Below, piece after piece: positions 27,997 to 39,874 of a stretch of DNA of 64,000 bases. The notes below the pieces were generated by a model, which was not told the origin of the DNA, did no database searches, and saw only the letters and a list, made by a program, of their open reading frames with translations. The DNA is from Acetobacteraceae bacterium. Lineage in GTDB: Bacteria; Pseudomonadota; Alphaproteobacteria; Acetobacterales; Acetobacteraceae. Each line of letters starts with the position of its first letter. Position 1 is the first letter of the stretch. Both the position numbers and the translations under genes were made by a program. The stretch spans positions 1 to 64,000 of the forward strand of contig JAIXWG010000001.1 of assembly GCA_027482245.1 (NCBI GenBank), given 5' to 3'.

Positions 27997-29508
27997 TCAC
28001 ATCCCGGCCAGGCGGGCGGCACCGAGCGCGGCTTCATGCCGCGTCACGAGGGCCGTCACGCTTGCCTCGAAGAAGTTGAGGAAGGAGGAGGGATAGACCC
28101 CCATCCAGAGCGTCAGCAGGATCAGCGGCGCGAAGACCGCATATTCGCGCGGGCTGAGGTCGAGCAGCGCACGCAGGTCGTCGCGCGTGATCTTCCCGAA
28201 GGCGACGCGGCGATAGAGGTACAGCGCATAGGCCGCGCCCAGGATCATGCCCATGCAGGCGCCGAGCGCGACCCAGGGGCTGACCTTGAAGGCGCCGACG
28301 ATCACCAGCAGTTCGCCCGGGAAGCCGGCCAGGCCGGGCAGCGCGACGGAGGCCATGGTGAAGAGCATGAACACGAGCGCATAGGCCGGCATGATCTTCG
28401 CGACACCGCCATAGCGCGCGATCTCCCGGCTATGGACGCGGTCATAGAGCACGCCGACGCAGAGGAAGAGCGCGCCGGAGACGACGCCGTGGCTCAGCAT
28501 GGTGAACAGCGCGCCCGACAGCCCCTGCACCGTGAAGGTGAAGATGCCGAGCGTCACGATGCCCATATGGGCCACGGAGGAGTAGGCGATCAGCTTCTTC
28601 ATGTCCTCCTGCGCCAGCGCCACCAGCGAGGTGTAGATCACCGCGATGACGGAGAGCGCGAACATGAAGGGCGCGAAGTCCGCGCTGGCCTGGGGCAGCA
28701 GCGGCAGGCTGAAGCGCAGGAAGCCGTAGGCCCCCATCTTCAGCAGCACGCCCGCCAGGATGACGGAACCCGCGGTCGGGGCCTCGACGTGGGCATCGGG
28801 CAGCCAGGTGTGCACCGGCCACATCGGCACCTTCACGGCGAAGGAGGCGAAGAAGGCCAGGAACAGCCAGAACTGCATGCGCGGCGAGAAGGCCTGCTCC
28901 ATCAGCACCGGGATGTCCGTGGTGCCGGCCTGGTACCAGACCGCCAGGATCGCCAGCAGCATCAGGACGGAGCCGGCCAGCGTGTAGAGGAAGAACTTGA
29001 AGGCGGCGTAGACCCGCTGCGCGCCGCCCCAGACGCCGATGATCAGGAACATCGGGATCAGCACGGCTTCGAAGAAGATGTAGAACAGCACGAAGTCCAG
29101 CGCGCAGAACATGCCGATCATCATGCTTTCCAGCACGAGGAAGGCGACCATGTATTCCCGCACGCGGGACTGCACGCTCTCCCACGACGCCAGGATGCAG
29201 AGCGGCGTCAGCAGGGTGGAGAGCAGCACGAACAGCACGGAGATGCCGTCCACGCCCATGTGGTAGCCGACGCCGAACTCCGGCAGCCAGGCGGCCTGCT
29301 CCACGAACTGGAAGTCAGCCGAGGCGCCGTCGAAGCGCACCCAGAGCACGAGCGAGAGGGCGAGCGTGATGAGGCTGGTCCAGAGCGCGGTCCAGCGGGC
29401 ATTGCGCGCCACTACCGCATCCTCGCCGCGCACGGTGAGGATGATCAGCGCCCCCGCCAGCGGCAGGAAGGTGACGAGGCTGAGGATGGGAAAGCCGGCG
29501 GCGTTCAT
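27997..29508 (-). CDS. nuoM: NADH-quinone oxidoreductase subunit M
   Basis: 503 residues, about 14 membrane spans. Antiporter-like proton-pumping subunit. Diagnostic segments are the early [21 protein letters not shown] with the functional Glu, [19 protein letters not shown], and [16 protein letters not shown]. Its ATG overlaps the nuoL stop by 4 nt. The length is typical. Confidence 0.96.
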   Translation of the reverse strand: MNAAGFPILSLVTFLPLAGALIILTVRGEDAVVARNARWTALWTSLITLALSLVLWVRFDGASADFQFVEQAAWLPEFGVGYHMGVDGISVLFVLLSTLLTPLCILASWESVQSRVREYMVAFLVLESMMIGMFCALDFVLFYIFFEAVLIPMFLIIGVWGGAQRVYAAFKFFLYTLAGSVLMLLAILAVWYQAGTTDIPVLMEQAFSPRMQFWLFLAFFASFAVKVPMWPVHTWLPDAHVEAPTAGSVILAGVLLKMGAYGFLRFSLPLLPQASADFAPFMFALSVIAVIYTSLVALAQEDMKKLIAYSSVAHMGIVTLGIFTFTVQGLSGALFTMLSHGVVSGALFLCVGVLYDRVHSREIARYGGVAKIMPAYALVFMLFTMASVALPGLAGFPGELLVIVGAFKVSPWVALGACMGMILGAAYALYLYRRVAFGKITRDDLRALLDLSPREYAVFAPLILLTLWMGVYPSSFLNFFEASVTALVTRHEAALGAARLAGM

Positions 29509-31421
29509 CGGGGCATCCCGAGCAGGAGGAGGGATACGAAGGCCACGAGGCCGATGATCATGGTGAAGGCGTAGTTGGCCACGCGCCCGGTCTGCAGCTT
29601 CACCGCACCCTGCGCCGCATCCACCGCCAGCGCGGCGGCGCCGTTCGGCATTCCATCGATGAGCTTGACATCGCCGGTCTTCCAGAAGGCCCGCGCCAGC
29701 GCCTGGGCGGGCTTCACGAAGATCGCGTCATACAGCTCGTCGAAGTACCACTTGTTGAGCAGGAACCGGTACAGACCGCCGAAGCTGGCGGCCAGCTTGG
29801 CCGGAATGCCCGGCGCGAACATGTACAGCACATAGGCCAGCGCGATGCCCGCCACGCCCGCGACCGTCGGCGCCAGTGGCACCCAGGCCGGCACCTCATG
29901 CGCGTGGTGCAGAACGTGGTTGTGCGGGCCGTTGACGATGGCGCCGTTCCAGAAGGCTTCCTGGTCGTGGCCGACGAAGAAGTCGTAGAACACATAGCCC
30001 GTGAAGACCGCGCCGACGCTCAGCACCAGCAGCGGCACCAGCATCACCAGCGGGCTTTCATGCACATGCTCCATGGTGTGGTGATCCGCCCGCGGCGCGC
30101 CGTGGAAGGTCAGGATCAGCAGGCGCCAGGAGTAGAAGGCCGTCAGGAAGGCGGCCAGCAGGCCCATAGCGAAGGCGTACATGCCGGGGCCGCTATGCGC
30201 GGCATAGGCAACCTCCAGCACCATGTCCTTGGAGTAGTAGCCCGCGAAATAGGGCACGCCCGCGAGCGCCAGGCTGCCGATCCACATCACGGTATAGGTG
30301 ACCGGAATCTTCTTCCAGATTCCGCCCATCTTCCGGATGTCCTGCTCGTCCGACATCGCATGGATGACGGAGCCGGCACCCAGGAACAGCAGCGCCTTGA
30401 AGAAGGCGTGGGTGAAGAGGTGGAACACCGCCGCCTGGTACACGCCGACGCCGACCGCGAAGAACATGTAGCCGAGCTGCGAGCAGGTCGAGTAGGCGAT
30501 GATGCGCTTGATGTCGTTCTGCACGCAGCCGATCGTCGCCGCGAAGATCGCGGTGGAGGCGCCCACGATCGTCACGATGGCCAGCGCCGTCGGCGCGTAT
30601 TCCATCACGGGCGACATGCGCGCCATCAGGAACACGCCCGCCGTCACCATCGTCGCCGCATGGATCAGCGCGGAGACCGGCGTCGGCCCCTCCATCGCGT
30701 CCGGCAGCCAGGTGTGCAGGCCAAGCTGCGCGGACTTGCCGCAAGCGCCGAGGAACAGCAGCACCCCGATCACTTCCAGCGCCGGCATGCCGAGGAAGCG
30801 CTGCGCCTGCGCCTGCTCCACGCTCGCGAAGATCGTGTCGAACTCGACGGACTGGAACGTCCAGAAGGTCAGCGCCAGGCCCAGCATGAAGAACACGTCG
30901 CCGACGCGGTTGACGATGAAGGCCTTCATCGCCGCGCGGTTCGCGCTGTCCTTCTCGTACCAGTAGCCGATCAGCAGGTAGCTCGCGAGGCCCACACCCT
31001 CCCAGCCGAAAAACAGCTGGACCAGGTTATCGGCCGTTACCAGCATCAGCATCATGAAGGTGAAGAGGCTGAGATAGGCGAAGAAGCGCGGGATCGTCGC
31101 GTCATGCGACATGTAGCCCACGGAGTAGAGGTGGATGAGGGTCGAGATGAAGGTGACCATCGCCACCATCACGACGCTCAGCGTGTCGTAGCGCAGCGCC
31201 CAGGACACCTCGAAGCCGCCGACATCGATGAAGGTGAACAGCGGCGCCACGCCCGGCGCATGGCCGAGCGCCACCTGGATGAAGGCGCTGATACCGCAGG
31301 CCGCGGCAATCGCCATGCAGATGACGGTCGCCCATTGCGCCGCGCGGTCGCCGATCCAGCGGCCGAGGAACCCGGCGATGGTGGCGCCGAGCAGCGGGAA
31401 GAAGATCGCACCGACATACAT
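29505..31421 (-). CDS. nuoL: NADH-quinone oxidoreductase subunit L
   Basis: 638 residues, the largest membrane-arm subunit. It has [36 protein letters not shown] and [20 protein letters not shown] as in all NuoL/ND5 proteins. The C-terminal portion carries the long lateral helix that runs along the other pump subunits, ending in a final membrane anchor ([17 protein letters not shown]). It lies 4 bp after nuoK and overlaps nuoM by 4 nt. Confidence 0.96.
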   Translation of the reverse strand: MYVGAIFFPLLGATIAGFLGRWIGDRAAQWATVICMAIAAACGISAFIQVALGHAPGVAPLFTFIDVGGFEVSWALRYDTLSVVMVAMVTFISTLIHLYSVGYMSHDATIPRFFAYLSLFTFMMLMLVTADNLVQLFFGWEGVGLASYLLIGYWYEKDSANRAAMKAFIVNRVGDVFFMLGLALTFWTFQSVEFDTIFASVEQAQAQRFLGMPALEVIGVLLFLGACGKSAQLGLHTWLPDAMEGPTPVSALIHAATMVTAGVFLMARMSPVMEYAPTALAIVTIVGASTAIFAATIGCVQNDIKRIIAYSTCSQLGYMFFAVGVGVYQAAVFHLFTHAFFKALLFLGAGSVIHAMSDEQDIRKMGGIWKKIPVTYTVMWIGSLALAGVPYFAGYYSKDMVLEVAYAAHSGPGMYAFAMGLLAAFLTAFYSWRLLILTFHGAPRADHHTMEHVHESPLVMLVPLLVLSVGAVFTGYVFYDFFVGHDQEAFWNGAIVNGPHNHVLHHAHEVPAWVPLAPTVAGVAGIALAYVLYMFAPGIPAKLAASFGGLYRFLLNKWYFDELYDAIFVKPAQALARAFWKTGDVKLIDGMPNGAAALAVDAAQGAVKLQTGRVANYAFTMIIGLVAFVSLLLLGMPR

Positions 31422-31425
31422 CGGC

Positions 31426-31737
31426 TCAGCCCTTCAGGGTGGACACGTCTTCCACCTCGATCGTACCGCGGTTGCGGAAGTAGATGACCAGGATCGCGAG
31501 GCCGATCGCGGCCTCCGCGGCCGCCACGGTCAGGATCAGCATGGCGAAGATCTGGCCGGTCAGGTCACCGAGCTGCGCCGAGAAGGCGACCAGGTTCAGG
31601 TTGACCGAGAGCAGGATCAGCTCCACCGACATCAGGATGACGATGATGTTCTTCCGGTTCAGGAAGATGCCGAGGATGCCCAGCACGAAGAGGATGGCGC
31701 CCACCGTCAGGTAGTGCGCGAGGCCGACGGCCATCAT
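31426..31737 (-). CDS. nuoK: NADH-quinone oxidoreductase subunit K
   Basis: 103 residues, three membrane spans. The two buried glutamates needed for proton transfer are visible in [12 protein letters not shown] and [12 protein letters not shown]. The start ATG shares one base with the nuoJ stop (TGATG); a second ATG one codon on is an alternative. The protein ends with a short acidic tail, [10 protein letters not shown]. Confidence 0.95.
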   Translation of the reverse strand: MMAVGLAHYLTVGAILFVLGILGIFLNRKNIIVILMSVELILLSVNLNLVAFSAQLGDLTGQIFAMLILTVAAAEAAIGLAILVIYFRNRGTIEVEDVSTLKG

Positions 31738-32420
31738 CAGTGGTGCCCCCCGTGGCCGTGATGCTCGACCTGCTTCGGCGCCGGCGGCGCCTCCACCCGC
31801 GGCCGCTCGATCCCGATCTCGCCGAGGCCCGCCCCCGCGCGCACCTGCCGCAGGTTCACGCTGCCGCTGCGCGCGACCTGGGCCGCGATGTCCTGTCGCT
31901 TGGAATTCGGCCGGCCGCGGAGCGTCAGCACGATGGCGCCGATCATGGCCACCAGCAGGATCAGGCCCGACAGCTGGAACAGCCAGACATGGTCCGTGTA
32001 GAGGATGCGGCCGATGGCGCGGGTGTTGTCGATCCCCTCCGGCGTCGGGTTCAGCCGCAGCCCGCCGACGTCATCCGCGAAGCGCCAGCTGCCGAACACC
32101 AGCACCAGCTCCGCGAAGAGCACCAGGCCCACCGCGCCACCGACCGGCGCGTAGCGCTGGAAGCCTTCCCGCAGGGCGGAGAAGTCCACGTCCAGCATCA
32201 TCACGACGAAGAGGAACAGCACCGCGACCGCGCCGACATAGACGATGACCAGGATCATCGCCAGGAACTCGGCCCCGGCCAGCAGGAACAGCGCCGCCGC
32301 GTTGAAGAACGCCAGGATCAGGAACAGCACGCTGTGCACGGGGTTGCGGCTGGTCACGACCATGACCGCGCTGGCGATCAGCACGGCCGCGAAGAGGTAG
32401 AAGGCGGCTGCGGCGATCAT
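31737..32420 (-). CDS. nuoJ: NADH-quinone oxidoreductase subunit J
   Basis: 227 residues. Five membrane spans in the first ~170 residues; the TM3 segment [19 protein letters not shown], which holds the pi-bulge in known structures, is present. The C-terminus extends into a hydrophilic tail rich in His and Gly ([12 protein letters not shown]), longer than in E. coli NuoJ. It is separated from nuoI by 69 bp, one of two larger gaps within the operon. Confidence 0.94.
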   Translation of the reverse strand: MIAAAAFYLFAAVLIASAVMVVTSRNPVHSVLFLILAFFNAAALFLLAGAEFLAMILVIVYVGAVAVLFLFVVMMLDVDFSALREGFQRYAPVGGAVGLVLFAELVLVFGSWRFADDVGGLRLNPTPEGIDNTRAIGRILYTDHVWLFQLSGLILLVAMIGAIVLTLRGRPNSKRQDIAAQVARSGSVNLRQVRAGAGLGEIGIERPRVEAPPAPKQVEHHGHGGHH

Positions 32421-32489
32421 CGCGCCCCTCCGGGATCGGTAGCATTCATCATCTCGTCCCCATCGTCCCCGGTCACCGGGGGGGTCGTC

Positions 32490-32978
32490 TCAGCGATACG
32501 GCGCGTCGAGCTCAAGCCGCGTGGCCAGCATCGCTTCCCAGCGATCGCCATTGGCCAGCAGCTTGGCCTTGTCGTAGAGCAGCTCCTCGCGCGTTTCCGT
32601 CGCGAATTCGAGGTTGGGCCCCTCCACGATCGCATCCACCGGGCAGGCTTCCTCGCACATGCCGCAATAGATGCACTTGGTCATGTCGATGTCGTAGCGC
32701 GTGGTGCGGCGGCTGCCGTCGTCACGCGGCTCGGCTTCGATCGTGATGGCCTGGGCGGGGCAGATCGCCTCGCACAGCTTGCAGGCGATGCAGCGTTCCT
32801 CGCCATTGGGATAGCGGCGGAGCGCATGTTCCCCCTTGAAGCGAGCGCTGAGTGGCGACCGCTCATGCGGGTAGTTGATCGTCGCCTTCGGCTTGAAGAA
32901 CTGCTTCAGCGTCAGCCCCATGCCCGAGACGATCTCGGTCAGCAGCAGGCTGCGGGCAACGCGGTCGAGCATCGGCAT
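32490..32978 (-). CDS. nuoI: NADH-quinone oxidoreductase subunit I
   Basis: 162 residues. Two 4Fe-4S ferredoxin motifs, [12 protein letters not shown] and [12 protein letters not shown], carry clusters N6a and N6b, which pass electrons to NuoB. The N-terminal amphipathic helix ([18 protein letters not shown]) contacts the membrane. Standard alphaproteobacterial length. It starts 11 bp after the nuoH stop. Confidence 0.96.
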   Translation of the reverse strand: MPMLDRVARSLLLTEIVSGMGLTLKQFFKPKATINYPHERSPLSARFKGEHALRRYPNGEERCIACKLCEAICPAQAITIEAEPRDDGSRRTTRYDIDMTKCIYCGMCEEACPVDAIVEGPNLEFATETREELLYDKAKLLANGDRWEAMLATRLELDAPYR

Positions 32979-32989
32979 CGTCTATCTCC

Positions 32990-34006
32990 TCACCCGACGA
33001 CCGGCAGCCAGCCGGCCAGCTTCAGCACGGCGGCGGTGATCACCAGCCACACCAGGCTGAACGGGAGGAACACCTTCCAGCCCAGGCGCATCAGCTGGTC
33101 GTAGCGGTAGCGCGGGAAGGTGGCGCGCACCCAGACGAAGACGAACAGGCAGAAGCAGATCTTCAGGATGAACCACAGCGGCCCGGGGATCCAGGTGAAG
33201 GGCTCGAACGCCATCGGCGGCAGCCAGCCACCCAGGAACAGGATGGTGATGAGCGCGCTCATCAGGATCATGTTCGCGTATTCGCCGAGGAAGAACAGCG
33301 CGAAGCTCATCGAGCTGTATTCGACGAAGAAGCCCGCCACCAGCTCCGACTCACCTTCCGGCAGGTCGAAGGGCGCGCGGTTCGTCTCCGCCAGCGCGGA
33401 GATGAACATGATCACGAACATCGGGAAGAGCGGGATGATGAACCACACCGTGGACTGCGCCCGCACGATCGCCGTCAGGTTCAGCGATCCCACACACAGC
33501 AGCACCGTCACGATGACGAAGCCCATGGAGACTTCGTAGGACACCATCTGCGCCGCCGATCGCAGCGCGCCGAGGAAGGCGTACTTCGAGTTCGACGCCC
33601 AGCCCGCGATGATGATGCCGTAGACGCCGAGCGAGGAGATCGCGAAGAGGTAGAGGATGCCGACATTGATGTCGGCGATCGCCCAGCCGTCATTCACCGG
33701 GATCACCGCCCAGGCCAGCATGGCCAGCATGAAGGTGATCATCGGCGCCATCAGGAACAGCGCGCGCGACGCGCCGGAAGGAATGATGGTCTCCTTCATC
33801 AGCATCTTCAGCGCGTCGGCGAAGGGCTGCAGCAGGCCGAAGGGTCCGACGACGTTCGGCCCCTTCCGCATCTGCATGGCGCCGAGGATCTTGCGCTCCG
33901 CCCAGGTCAGGTAGGCGACGCCGATCAGCAGCGGCACCAGCAGCGCCATCGCCTTCGCGACGGTCAGCGCCAGGATGCCGACAGGGGTGGCGAGGAAGGC
34001 TTCCAT
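32990..34006 (-). CDS. nuoH: NADH-quinone oxidoreductase subunit H
   Basis: 338 residues, eight or more membrane spans. It forms the quinone-entry channel with NuoB and NuoD. Conserved segments: [35 protein letters not shown], and [20 protein letters not shown] with the functional acidic residues. It starts 6 bp after the nuoG stop. Confidence 0.96.
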   Translation of the reverse strand: MEAFLATPVGILALTVAKAMALLVPLLIGVAYLTWAERKILGAMQMRKGPNVVGPFGLLQPFADALKMLMKETIIPSGASRALFLMAPMITFMLAMLAWAVIPVNDGWAIADINVGILYLFAISSLGVYGIIIAGWASNSKYAFLGALRSAAQMVSYEVSMGFVIVTVLLCVGSLNLTAIVRAQSTVWFIIPLFPMFVIMFISALAETNRAPFDLPEGESELVAGFFVEYSSMSFALFFLGEYANMILMSALITILFLGGWLPPMAFEPFTWIPGPLWFILKICFCLFVFVWVRATFPRYRYDQLMRLGWKVFLPFSLVWLVITAAVLKLAGWLPVVG

Positions 34007-34012
34007 GAACGC

Positions 34013-36067
34013 TTACTCCGCCGCAAGCGCCGGCGCGGGGCCGTAGGTGCGCGCGCATTGCGCCATCACGTCGGAAGCCCGCGCGATGGCATCCGCCAGA
34101 TGGTACTGCGTGATCGCGCCCGCGAAGGGCGCATCGCCCAGCGCGCCCGCATCGCCGGCCGGGCCGGTCGTGTCCGTGCAGAAGGACCGCGTGAAGCCCT
34201 CCGCCAGCGCCGGCACCGCCGCGACCATCGCGGCGCGCAGCTGGCCGAGGTCATCGAAGCCGACCGTCACGCCGAGGCCCTGCGCGGTGGCGCGGATGAT
34301 GCGCCAATCTTCCCGCGCCTCCCCCGGGCCATGCAGCGCCATGCGGCTGACCTGCGCGCGGCCTTCGGTGTTCAGGTAGGTGCCGTCCTTCTCGGTATAG
34401 GCGACACCAGGCAGGATCACGTCGGCGCGCGACGCCGCGCGATCGCCATGGTGGCCCTGGTAGATCACGAAGGTCTCCGGCGCGATCGCGGCCGGGTCGA
34501 TCCCATCCGCGCCCAGCAGCCACAGCGCATCGACGCCGCCCGACAGCATGGCGCCGAGGTCCTTGCCGCCCTGGCCGGGCAGGAAGCCCATCGCCAGCGG
34601 CGCGACCTGGCCGCCGAAGAGGTGCAGCAGGTTGAAGCCGTGCCAGTCATCCCGCAGCGCGTTGCAGGACTGCGCGATGGCCCAGGCCGCCGCCAGCACC
34701 GCCGCGCCATCCGGCCGCGCCAGCGCCCCGCGGCCGACCAGGATCATCGGCTTCTTCGCCTCCCGCAGCACCGCCATGAAGCGATGCGTGCCGGCCAGCA
34801 TGGAGCGGAGTGTCGAAGGCCCCTCCCCCACATGGTCGTAGCTGTAGGTGAGATCGACGCCCGCAGGCCCCACCACGCCGATCGGGAACTTCCCGAGCGA
34901 CCAGCGCTTGCGGATGCGCGCATTGATCACAGGGGCTTCCGTGCGCGGATTGCTGCCGATCACCAGCAGCGCATCCGCTTCCTCGATTCCCGCGATCGTC
35001 GTGTTGAAGCGGTAGAAATCGGGGCGGGAGGCATCAATCGCCGCGCCATCCTGGCGGCAATCGAGGTTCGCCGAACCGAGCCCAGCCATCAGCGCCTTCA
35101 GCGCGAAGGCGCTCTCGGCATCCACCAGGTCGCCCGCCACCGCGCCGATGCGATCGGGCGCCGTCGCCTTCAGCTTCGCCGCCACGGCGCCCAGCGCCTC
35201 CGGCCAGCTCACTGGCTTCAGCTTGCCATCGACGCGCAGCCAGGGCCGGTCGAGGCGCTTGCGCTTCAGGCCGTCGAAGGAGAAGCGGCCACGGTCGGCC
35301 ATCCACTCCTCGTTCACATCCTCATTGATGCGCGGCAGGATGCGCAGCACTTCCGGGCCGCGGCTGTCGATGCGGATGTTGGTGCCGGTCGCGTCCTGGA
35401 CGTCGATGCCATCCGTCTTCCGCAGCTCCCAGGGCCGCGACACGAAGGCATAGGGCCGGCTGGTCAGCGCGCCGACCGGGCAGATGTCGATCAGGTTGCC
35501 GGAGAGTTCGCTGGTCAGCGCCTTCTCGACATAGGTGCCGATCTCGAGGTTCTCGCCCCGGTTCGTGCCGCCCAGCTCCGCCGTGCCCGCGATCTCCGCC
35601 GAGAAGCGGACGCAGCGCGTGCACTGGATGCAGCGGGTCATGATCGTCTTGATCAGCGGCCCGATGTTCTTGTCCTTTACGGACCGCTTCGGCTCGCGGT
35701 AGCGGGACTTGTCCATGCCGTAGGAAACGGACTGGTCCTGCAAGTCGCATTCGCCGCCCTGGTCGCAGATCGGGCAGTCCAGCGGGTGGTTGATCAGCAG
35801 GAATTCCATGACGCCGCGGCGCGCATTGCGCACGACCGGGCTGTCCGTCTTCACCACCATGCCGTCGGCGACCGGATAGGCGCAGGAAGCGACGGGCTTC
35901 GGCGCCTTCTCGACCTCGACCAGGCACATGCGGCAATTGCCGGCGACGCTCAGGCGCTCATGGTAGCAGAAGCGCGGGATCTCCTTGCCCGCGGCCTCGC
36001 AGGCCTGCAGCACCGTGGCGCCGTTCGGGACCTCGACCTCGATCCCGTCGACCGTGACCTTCGCCAT
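34013..36067 (-). CDS. nuoG: NADH-quinone oxidoreductase subunit G
   Basis: 684 residues. The N-terminal 2Fe-2S ferredoxin domain has GNCRMCLVEVE; then come the His/Cys cluster HPLDCPICDQGGECDLQD and the 4Fe-4S motif CIQCTRCVRFS. The rest is a molybdopterin-oxidoreductase-like domain without cofactor. It relays electrons from NuoE/F towards NuoI. The length suits the alphaproteobacterial and mitochondrial type, shorter than E. coli NuoG (about 900). It starts 6 bp after the nuoF stop. Confidence 0.96.
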   Translation of the reverse strand: MAKVTVDGIEVEVPNGATVLQACEAAGKEIPRFCYHERLSVAGNCRMCLVEVEKAPKPVASCAYPVADGMVVKTDSPVVRNARRGVMEFLLINHPLDCPICDQGGECDLQDQSVSYGMDKSRYREPKRSVKDKNIGPLIKTIMTRCIQCTRCVRFSAEIAGTAELGGTNRGENLEIGTYVEKALTSELSGNLIDICPVGALTSRPYAFVSRPWELRKTDGIDVQDATGTNIRIDSRGPEVLRILPRINEDVNEEWMADRGRFSFDGLKRKRLDRPWLRVDGKLKPVSWPEALGAVAAKLKATAPDRIGAVAGDLVDAESAFALKALMAGLGSANLDCRQDGAAIDASRPDFYRFNTTIAGIEEADALLVIGSNPRTEAPVINARIRKRWSLGKFPIGVVGPAGVDLTYSYDHVGEGPSTLRSMLAGTHRFMAVLREAKKPMILVGRGALARPDGAAVLAAAWAIAQSCNALRDDWHGFNLLHLFGGQVAPLAMGFLPGQGGKDLGAMLSGGVDALWLLGADGIDPAAIAPETFVIYQGHHGDRAASRADVILPGVAYTEKDGTYLNTEGRAQVSRMALHGPGEAREDWRIIRATAQGLGVTVGFDDLGQLRAAMVAAVPALAEGFTRSFCTDTTGPAGDAGALGDAPFAGAITQYHLADAIARASDVMAQCARTYGPAPALAAE

Positions 36068-36073
36068 CGTCGC

Positions 36074-37381
36074 TTACTCCGCCGCCAGCGGCATGGAGGG
36101 GCGCGCATGCTTCGCCTTGTAGTCGGCGATGCGCGCTTCCATGACCGGGCGGAAATGCCGGATGAGGCCCTGCACGGGCCAGACGCCGCCATCGGCCAGC
36201 GCGCAGATGGTGTGGCCCTCGATGCGCCGGGTCACTTCCTCCAGCACGTCGATCTCTTCCACATCCGCGCGGCCTTCGACCATGCGGTCCATCATGCGGC
36301 TGACCCAGCCCATGCCTTCGCGGCAGGGCGTGCACTGGCCGCAGCTCTCATGCTTGTAGAAGCGGGAAAGGCGCGCGATGGCGCGGACGATGTCGGTGGA
36401 CTTGTCCATCACGATCACGCCCGCGGTGCCGAGGCCCGACTTGTGTTCGCGCAGCGCGTCGAAATCCATCAGCACCGTGTCGCAGATGTCCTTCGGCAGC
36501 AGCGGCGTGGACGACCCGCCGGGGATGACGCAGAGCAGGTTGTCCCAGCCGCCGCGCACGCCGCCGGCATGCCGCTCGATGAGCTCCCGCATCGGGATGC
36601 TCATCTCCTCCTCCACGTTGCAGGGCTTGTTCACATGACCCTGGATGCAGAAGACCTTGGTGCCGCTGTTCTTCGGCCGGCCGAAGCTGGCGAACCAGCC
36701 GGCGCCACGCCGCAGGATCGTCGGCACCACCGCGATGGTCTCGACGTTGTTCACCGTGGTTGGGCAGCCATAGAGGCCGACGGCCGCCGGGAAGGGCGGC
36801 TTCAGCCGCGGCATTCCCTTCTTGCCTTCCAGGCTCTCGATCAGCGCGGTTTCCTCGCCGCAGATGTAGGCGCCGGCGCCGCGATGGACGTAGAGGTCGA
36901 AATCCCAGCCCGACCCGCAGGCGTTCTTGCCGATCAGGCCCGCGTCATAGGCTTCCTGGATCGCGGCCTCGAGCACGACGCTCTCGTTGTAGTATTCGCC
37001 GCGGATGTAGATGTAGCCGGCATGTGCGCCCATGGCGAAGCCGGCGATCAGGCAGCCCTCGATCAGCGTCTGCGGATCGTGGCGGATGATGTCGCGGTCC
37101 TTGCAGGTGCCGGGCTCGGATTCGTCAGCATTGACGACCAGGTAGTGCGGCCGCTCGCTCGCCTGCTTCGGCATGAAGGACCACTTCATGCCGGTCGGGA
37201 AACCCGCGCCGCCGCGGCCGCGCAGGCCGGACGACTTCATCTCCTCGATGATCCAGTCGCGGCCCTTCTCCAGGATGCCCTTGGTGCCGTCCCAGTTGCC
37301 GCGCTTCTGCGCGGCGGCCAGGCGCCAATCCTGCATGCCGTAGAGGTTGGTGAAGATGCGGTCCTTGTCGGAAAGCGCCAT
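36074..37381 (-). CDS. nuoF: NADH-quinone oxidoreductase subunit F
   Basis: 435 residues. NADH- and FMN-binding subunit: [15 protein letters not shown] is the Gly-rich NADH/FMN loop, [16 protein letters not shown] follows, and the N3 4Fe-4S cluster motif is [12 protein letters not shown]. It accepts hydride from NADH at the tip of the peripheral arm with NuoE, encoded 4 bp upstream. Confidence 0.97.
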   Translation of the reverse strand: MALSDKDRIFTNLYGMQDWRLAAAQKRGNWDGTKGILEKGRDWIIEEMKSSGLRGRGGAGFPTGMKWSFMPKQASERPHYLVVNADESEPGTCKDRDIIRHDPQTLIEGCLIAGFAMGAHAGYIYIRGEYYNESVVLEAAIQEAYDAGLIGKNACGSGWDFDLYVHRGAGAYICGEETALIESLEGKKGMPRLKPPFPAAVGLYGCPTTVNNVETIAVVPTILRRGAGWFASFGRPKNSGTKVFCIQGHVNKPCNVEEEMSIPMRELIERHAGGVRGGWDNLLCVIPGGSSTPLLPKDICDTVLMDFDALREHKSGLGTAGVIVMDKSTDIVRAIARLSRFYKHESCGQCTPCREGMGWVSRMMDRMVEGRADVEEIDVLEEVTRRIEGHTICALADGGVWPVQGLIRHFRPVMEARIADYKAKHARPSMPLAAE

Positions 37382-37385
37382 GGCC

Positions 37386-37994
37386 CTATTCCCCCGCCAC
37401 GTCCAGCAGCGTCAGCGGCCCGCCTTCCGGCGCGCTGGTCTGCCGTCCGATCGTGCTGCCCGGCTTCGGCCGCTCACCCCGCTTCAGCGCCTCGATCAGC
37501 GCGACGGTGCGGTCGTAGTCCAGGTCCTCGTAGTAGTCGTCATCCACCTGCAGCACCGGCGCGTTCACGCAGGCGCCGAGGCACTCGACCTCCGTCAGCG
37601 TGAACAGCCCGTCGCTGCTGGTCTGGCCGACCTTCACATGCGCCGCGTCGTGGCAGGCGCGCATCACGTCGTCGCTGCCGCGCAGCATGCAGGGCGTGGT
37701 GCCGCAGAGCTGCAGGTGGTGCTTCCCGATCGGCTTCATGTTGAACATGAAGTAGAAGGTCGCGACCTCATAGACGCGGATCGGCGCGACGCCGAGGCGC
37801 TTCGCGATCTCGTCCATCGCCACGTTCGGAACCCAGGCGCTGCCGGTGGTGCGCCCCATCTGGCGCTGCACGACGTAGAGCAGCGGGATGGTGGCGGAAG
37901 CCTTCTTCGCTTCCGGATAGCGCGCCAGGACCTTGCTGATCTGGGCTTCGCTCTCGGCGTCGAAGGCGAAATGCGTGGGCTGTTCGACGCTCAC
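37386..37994 (-). CDS. nuoE: NADH-quinone oxidoreductase subunit E
   Basis: 202 residues from GTG 37994, which overlaps the nuoD stop in a GTGA; the frame is open further up but runs into nuoD. Thioredoxin-like 2Fe-2S subunit (cluster N1a) with CGTTPCML and CLGACVNAP ligands. The protein ends with a 25-residue extension ([18 protein letters not shown]...) common in alphaproteobacterial NuoE. Confidence 0.95.
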   Translation of the reverse strand: MSVEQPTHFAFDAESEAQISKVLARYPEAKKASATIPLLYVVQRQMGRTTGSAWVPNVAMDEIAKRLGVAPIRVYEVATFYFMFNMKPIGKHHLQLCGTTPCMLRGSDDVMRACHDAAHVKVGQTSSDGLFTLTEVECLGACVNAPVLQVDDDYYEDLDYDRTVALIEALKRGERPKPGSTIGRQTSAPEGGPLTLLDVAGE

Positions 37995-39238
37995 CGGTCG
38001 ATCTCCCCGAAGACGATGTCGAGGCTGCCGATGATGGCGACGGCGTCGGCCAGCATGTGCCCCTTGGAAAGCGCCTCCATGGCCTGGAGATGCGCATAGC
38101 CCGGCGCGCGGATCTTCACGCGATAGGGCCGGTTGGTGCCGTCCGCGATCATGTACACGCCGAACTCGCCCTTCGGCGCTTCGGTCACCGTGTAGGTCGC
38201 GCCGGCGGGCACGTGGTAGCCCTCGGTGTACAGCTTGAAGTGGTGGATGAGGCTTTCCATCGACCGCTTCATCGCGCCGCGCGTCGGCGGCGTGATCTTG
38301 TTGTCGGCGATCTTCACAGCGCCGGGCCTGATCTTGCCCAGGCACTGCTTCACCATCGACAGCGACTGCCGCATCTCCTGCATCCGGACCAGGTAGCGGT
38401 CGTAGCAGTCGCCGTGGACGCCCACGGGAATCTCGAAGTCCAGCTCGCCATACATCTCATAGGGCTGCGACTTGCGCAGGTCCCACGCGCAGCCGGAGGC
38501 GCGCAGGCAGGGGCCGCTGAAGCCCCAGGCCATGGCCTGTTCCGCCGTCATCACGCCGATATCGACGGTGCGCTGCTTGAAGATGCGGTTGTTGGTGAGC
38601 AGGCCTTCAAGCTCGTCGAGGAAGGCCGGGAACTGGTCGCACCACTTGCCAATGCGATCCTCCAGCCCCGCAGGCAGGTCCTTCGCCACGCCGCCGGCGC
38701 GGAAGTAGTTCACGTGGTAGTGGCTGCCGCCCGTCGCCTCATAGAATTCGAGCAGATGCTCGCGCTGCTCGAAGCCCCAGAGCGACGGCGTGATGGCGCC
38801 GACGTCGAGCGCATAGGTCGTGACGTTCAGCAGGTGGTTCAGGATGCGCGTGAGTTCCGCGAACATGGTGCGGATCCAACGCGCGCGCTCCGGCACCTCA
38901 TTCTCGATGCCGAGCAGCTTCTCCACCGCCAGCACCCAGCTGTGCTCCATGCACATGGGCGAGACGTAGTCGAGGCGATCCATGTAGGGCATCGCCTGGA
39001 GATACGTCTTGTACTCCATCAGCTTCTCGGTGCCGCGATGCAGCAGGCCGATATGCGGATCGGCGCGCTCCACCACTTCGCCCTTCATCTCCAGGATGAG
39101 GCGCAGCACGCCATGCGCGGCCGGGTGCTGCGGGCCGAAATTGATCGTGTGGGTATCGGCGTCGAACAGCTTCTGGTGGTGGCCCGAATCCTCGGAGCCA
39201 CCAGGCAGCGGCAGGCCGCTGACGAGTTCGGTGCTCAT
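37991..39238 (-). CDS. nuoD: NADH-quinone oxidoreductase subunit D
   Basis: 415 residues. 49-kDa subunit that helps form the quinone site. [17 protein letters not shown] holds the quinone-contact His, [18 protein letters not shown] follows, and the C-terminus ends in the invariant FGEIDR. It is separate from nuoC (not fused as in E. coli), with a 4-nt ATGA overlap. Confidence 0.97.
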   Translation of the reverse strand: MSTELVSGLPLPGGSEDSGHHQKLFDADTHTINFGPQHPAAHGVLRLILEMKGEVVERADPHIGLLHRGTEKLMEYKTYLQAMPYMDRLDYVSPMCMEHSWVLAVEKLLGIENEVPERARWIRTMFAELTRILNHLLNVTTYALDVGAITPSLWGFEQREHLLEFYEATGGSHYHVNYFRAGGVAKDLPAGLEDRIGKWCDQFPAFLDELEGLLTNNRIFKQRTVDIGVMTAEQAMAWGFSGPCLRASGCAWDLRKSQPYEMYGELDFEIPVGVHGDCYDRYLVRMQEMRQSLSMVKQCLGKIRPGAVKIADNKITPPTRGAMKRSMESLIHHFKLYTEGYHVPAGATYTVTEAPKGEFGVYMIADGTNRPYRVKIRAPGYAHLQAMEALSKGHMLADAVAIIGSLDIVFGEIDR

Positions 39239-39864
39239 TGCTTCGGCCCCTCGATCTGCCCGCGTTCCTCGCGGATCAGATGCACCTTCTCGTCGCCGGG
39301 CAGCGTCGTCATGCCTTCCCAGGGCGACAGGAAATCGAAGTTGCGGAAATCCTGCGTGAGCGACACGGGCTCATACACCACCTGCTTCCGCTCCTCGTCG
39401 TACCGGACCTCGACATGGCCGGTCAGCGGGAAATCCTTGCGCAGCGGATGGCCTTCGAAGCCGTAGTCGGTCAGCAGGCGGCGAAGATCCGTGAGGCCCG
39501 CGAAGACGACGCCGTACATGTCCCAGCATTCGCGCTCATACCAGGTCGCGGCGGGCCAGACGCTCGCGATGCTCGGCACCGGCGTCGCCTCGTCGGTGGA
39601 GACGATGATGCGGACGCGCTGGTTCAGCGCCAGGCTCAGCAGGTTGTAGACGACCTCGAAGCGCTCCGCGCGCTCGGGGTAGTCGACGCCACACAGGTCC
39701 ATCAGCTGCTCGAAGGCGAAGCGCGGATCGTCGCGCAGCATCGCCATCAGCGGCACGATCATCTCCCGCGTCGCGCGCAGCACCAGTTCCTGGCCGCGCT
39801 CGACGAAGACTTCCTGCACCGCGGGGCCGGCGGCCGCCGCGATGGTCGCACCCAGCTCGTGCAT
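39235..39864 (-). CDS. nuoC: NADH-quinone oxidoreductase subunit C
   Basis: 209 residues from ATG 39864 ([14 protein letters not shown]); the frame remains open upstream but overlaps nuoB. The 30-kDa subunit signature is [14 protein letters not shown] followed by [19 protein letters not shown]. It is a structural subunit of the peripheral arm that contacts NuoD. It starts 10 bp after the nuoB stop. Confidence 0.95.
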   Translation of the reverse strand: MHELGATIAAAAGPAVQEVFVERGQELVLRATREMIVPLMAMLRDDPRFAFEQLMDLCGVDYPERAERFEVVYNLLSLALNQRVRIIVSTDEATPVPSIASVWPAATWYERECWDMYGVVFAGLTDLRRLLTDYGFEGHPLRKDFPLTGHVEVRYDEERKQVVYEPVSLTQDFRNFDFLSPWEGMTTLPGDEKVHLIREERGQIEGPKQ

Positions 39865-39874
39865 CGCGCTCGCC

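Noticed and set aside
34058..37603. An 1181-codon open frame antisense to nuoE/F/G
   Set aside because: Covers three certain complex I genes in full; composition typical of a shadow frame.
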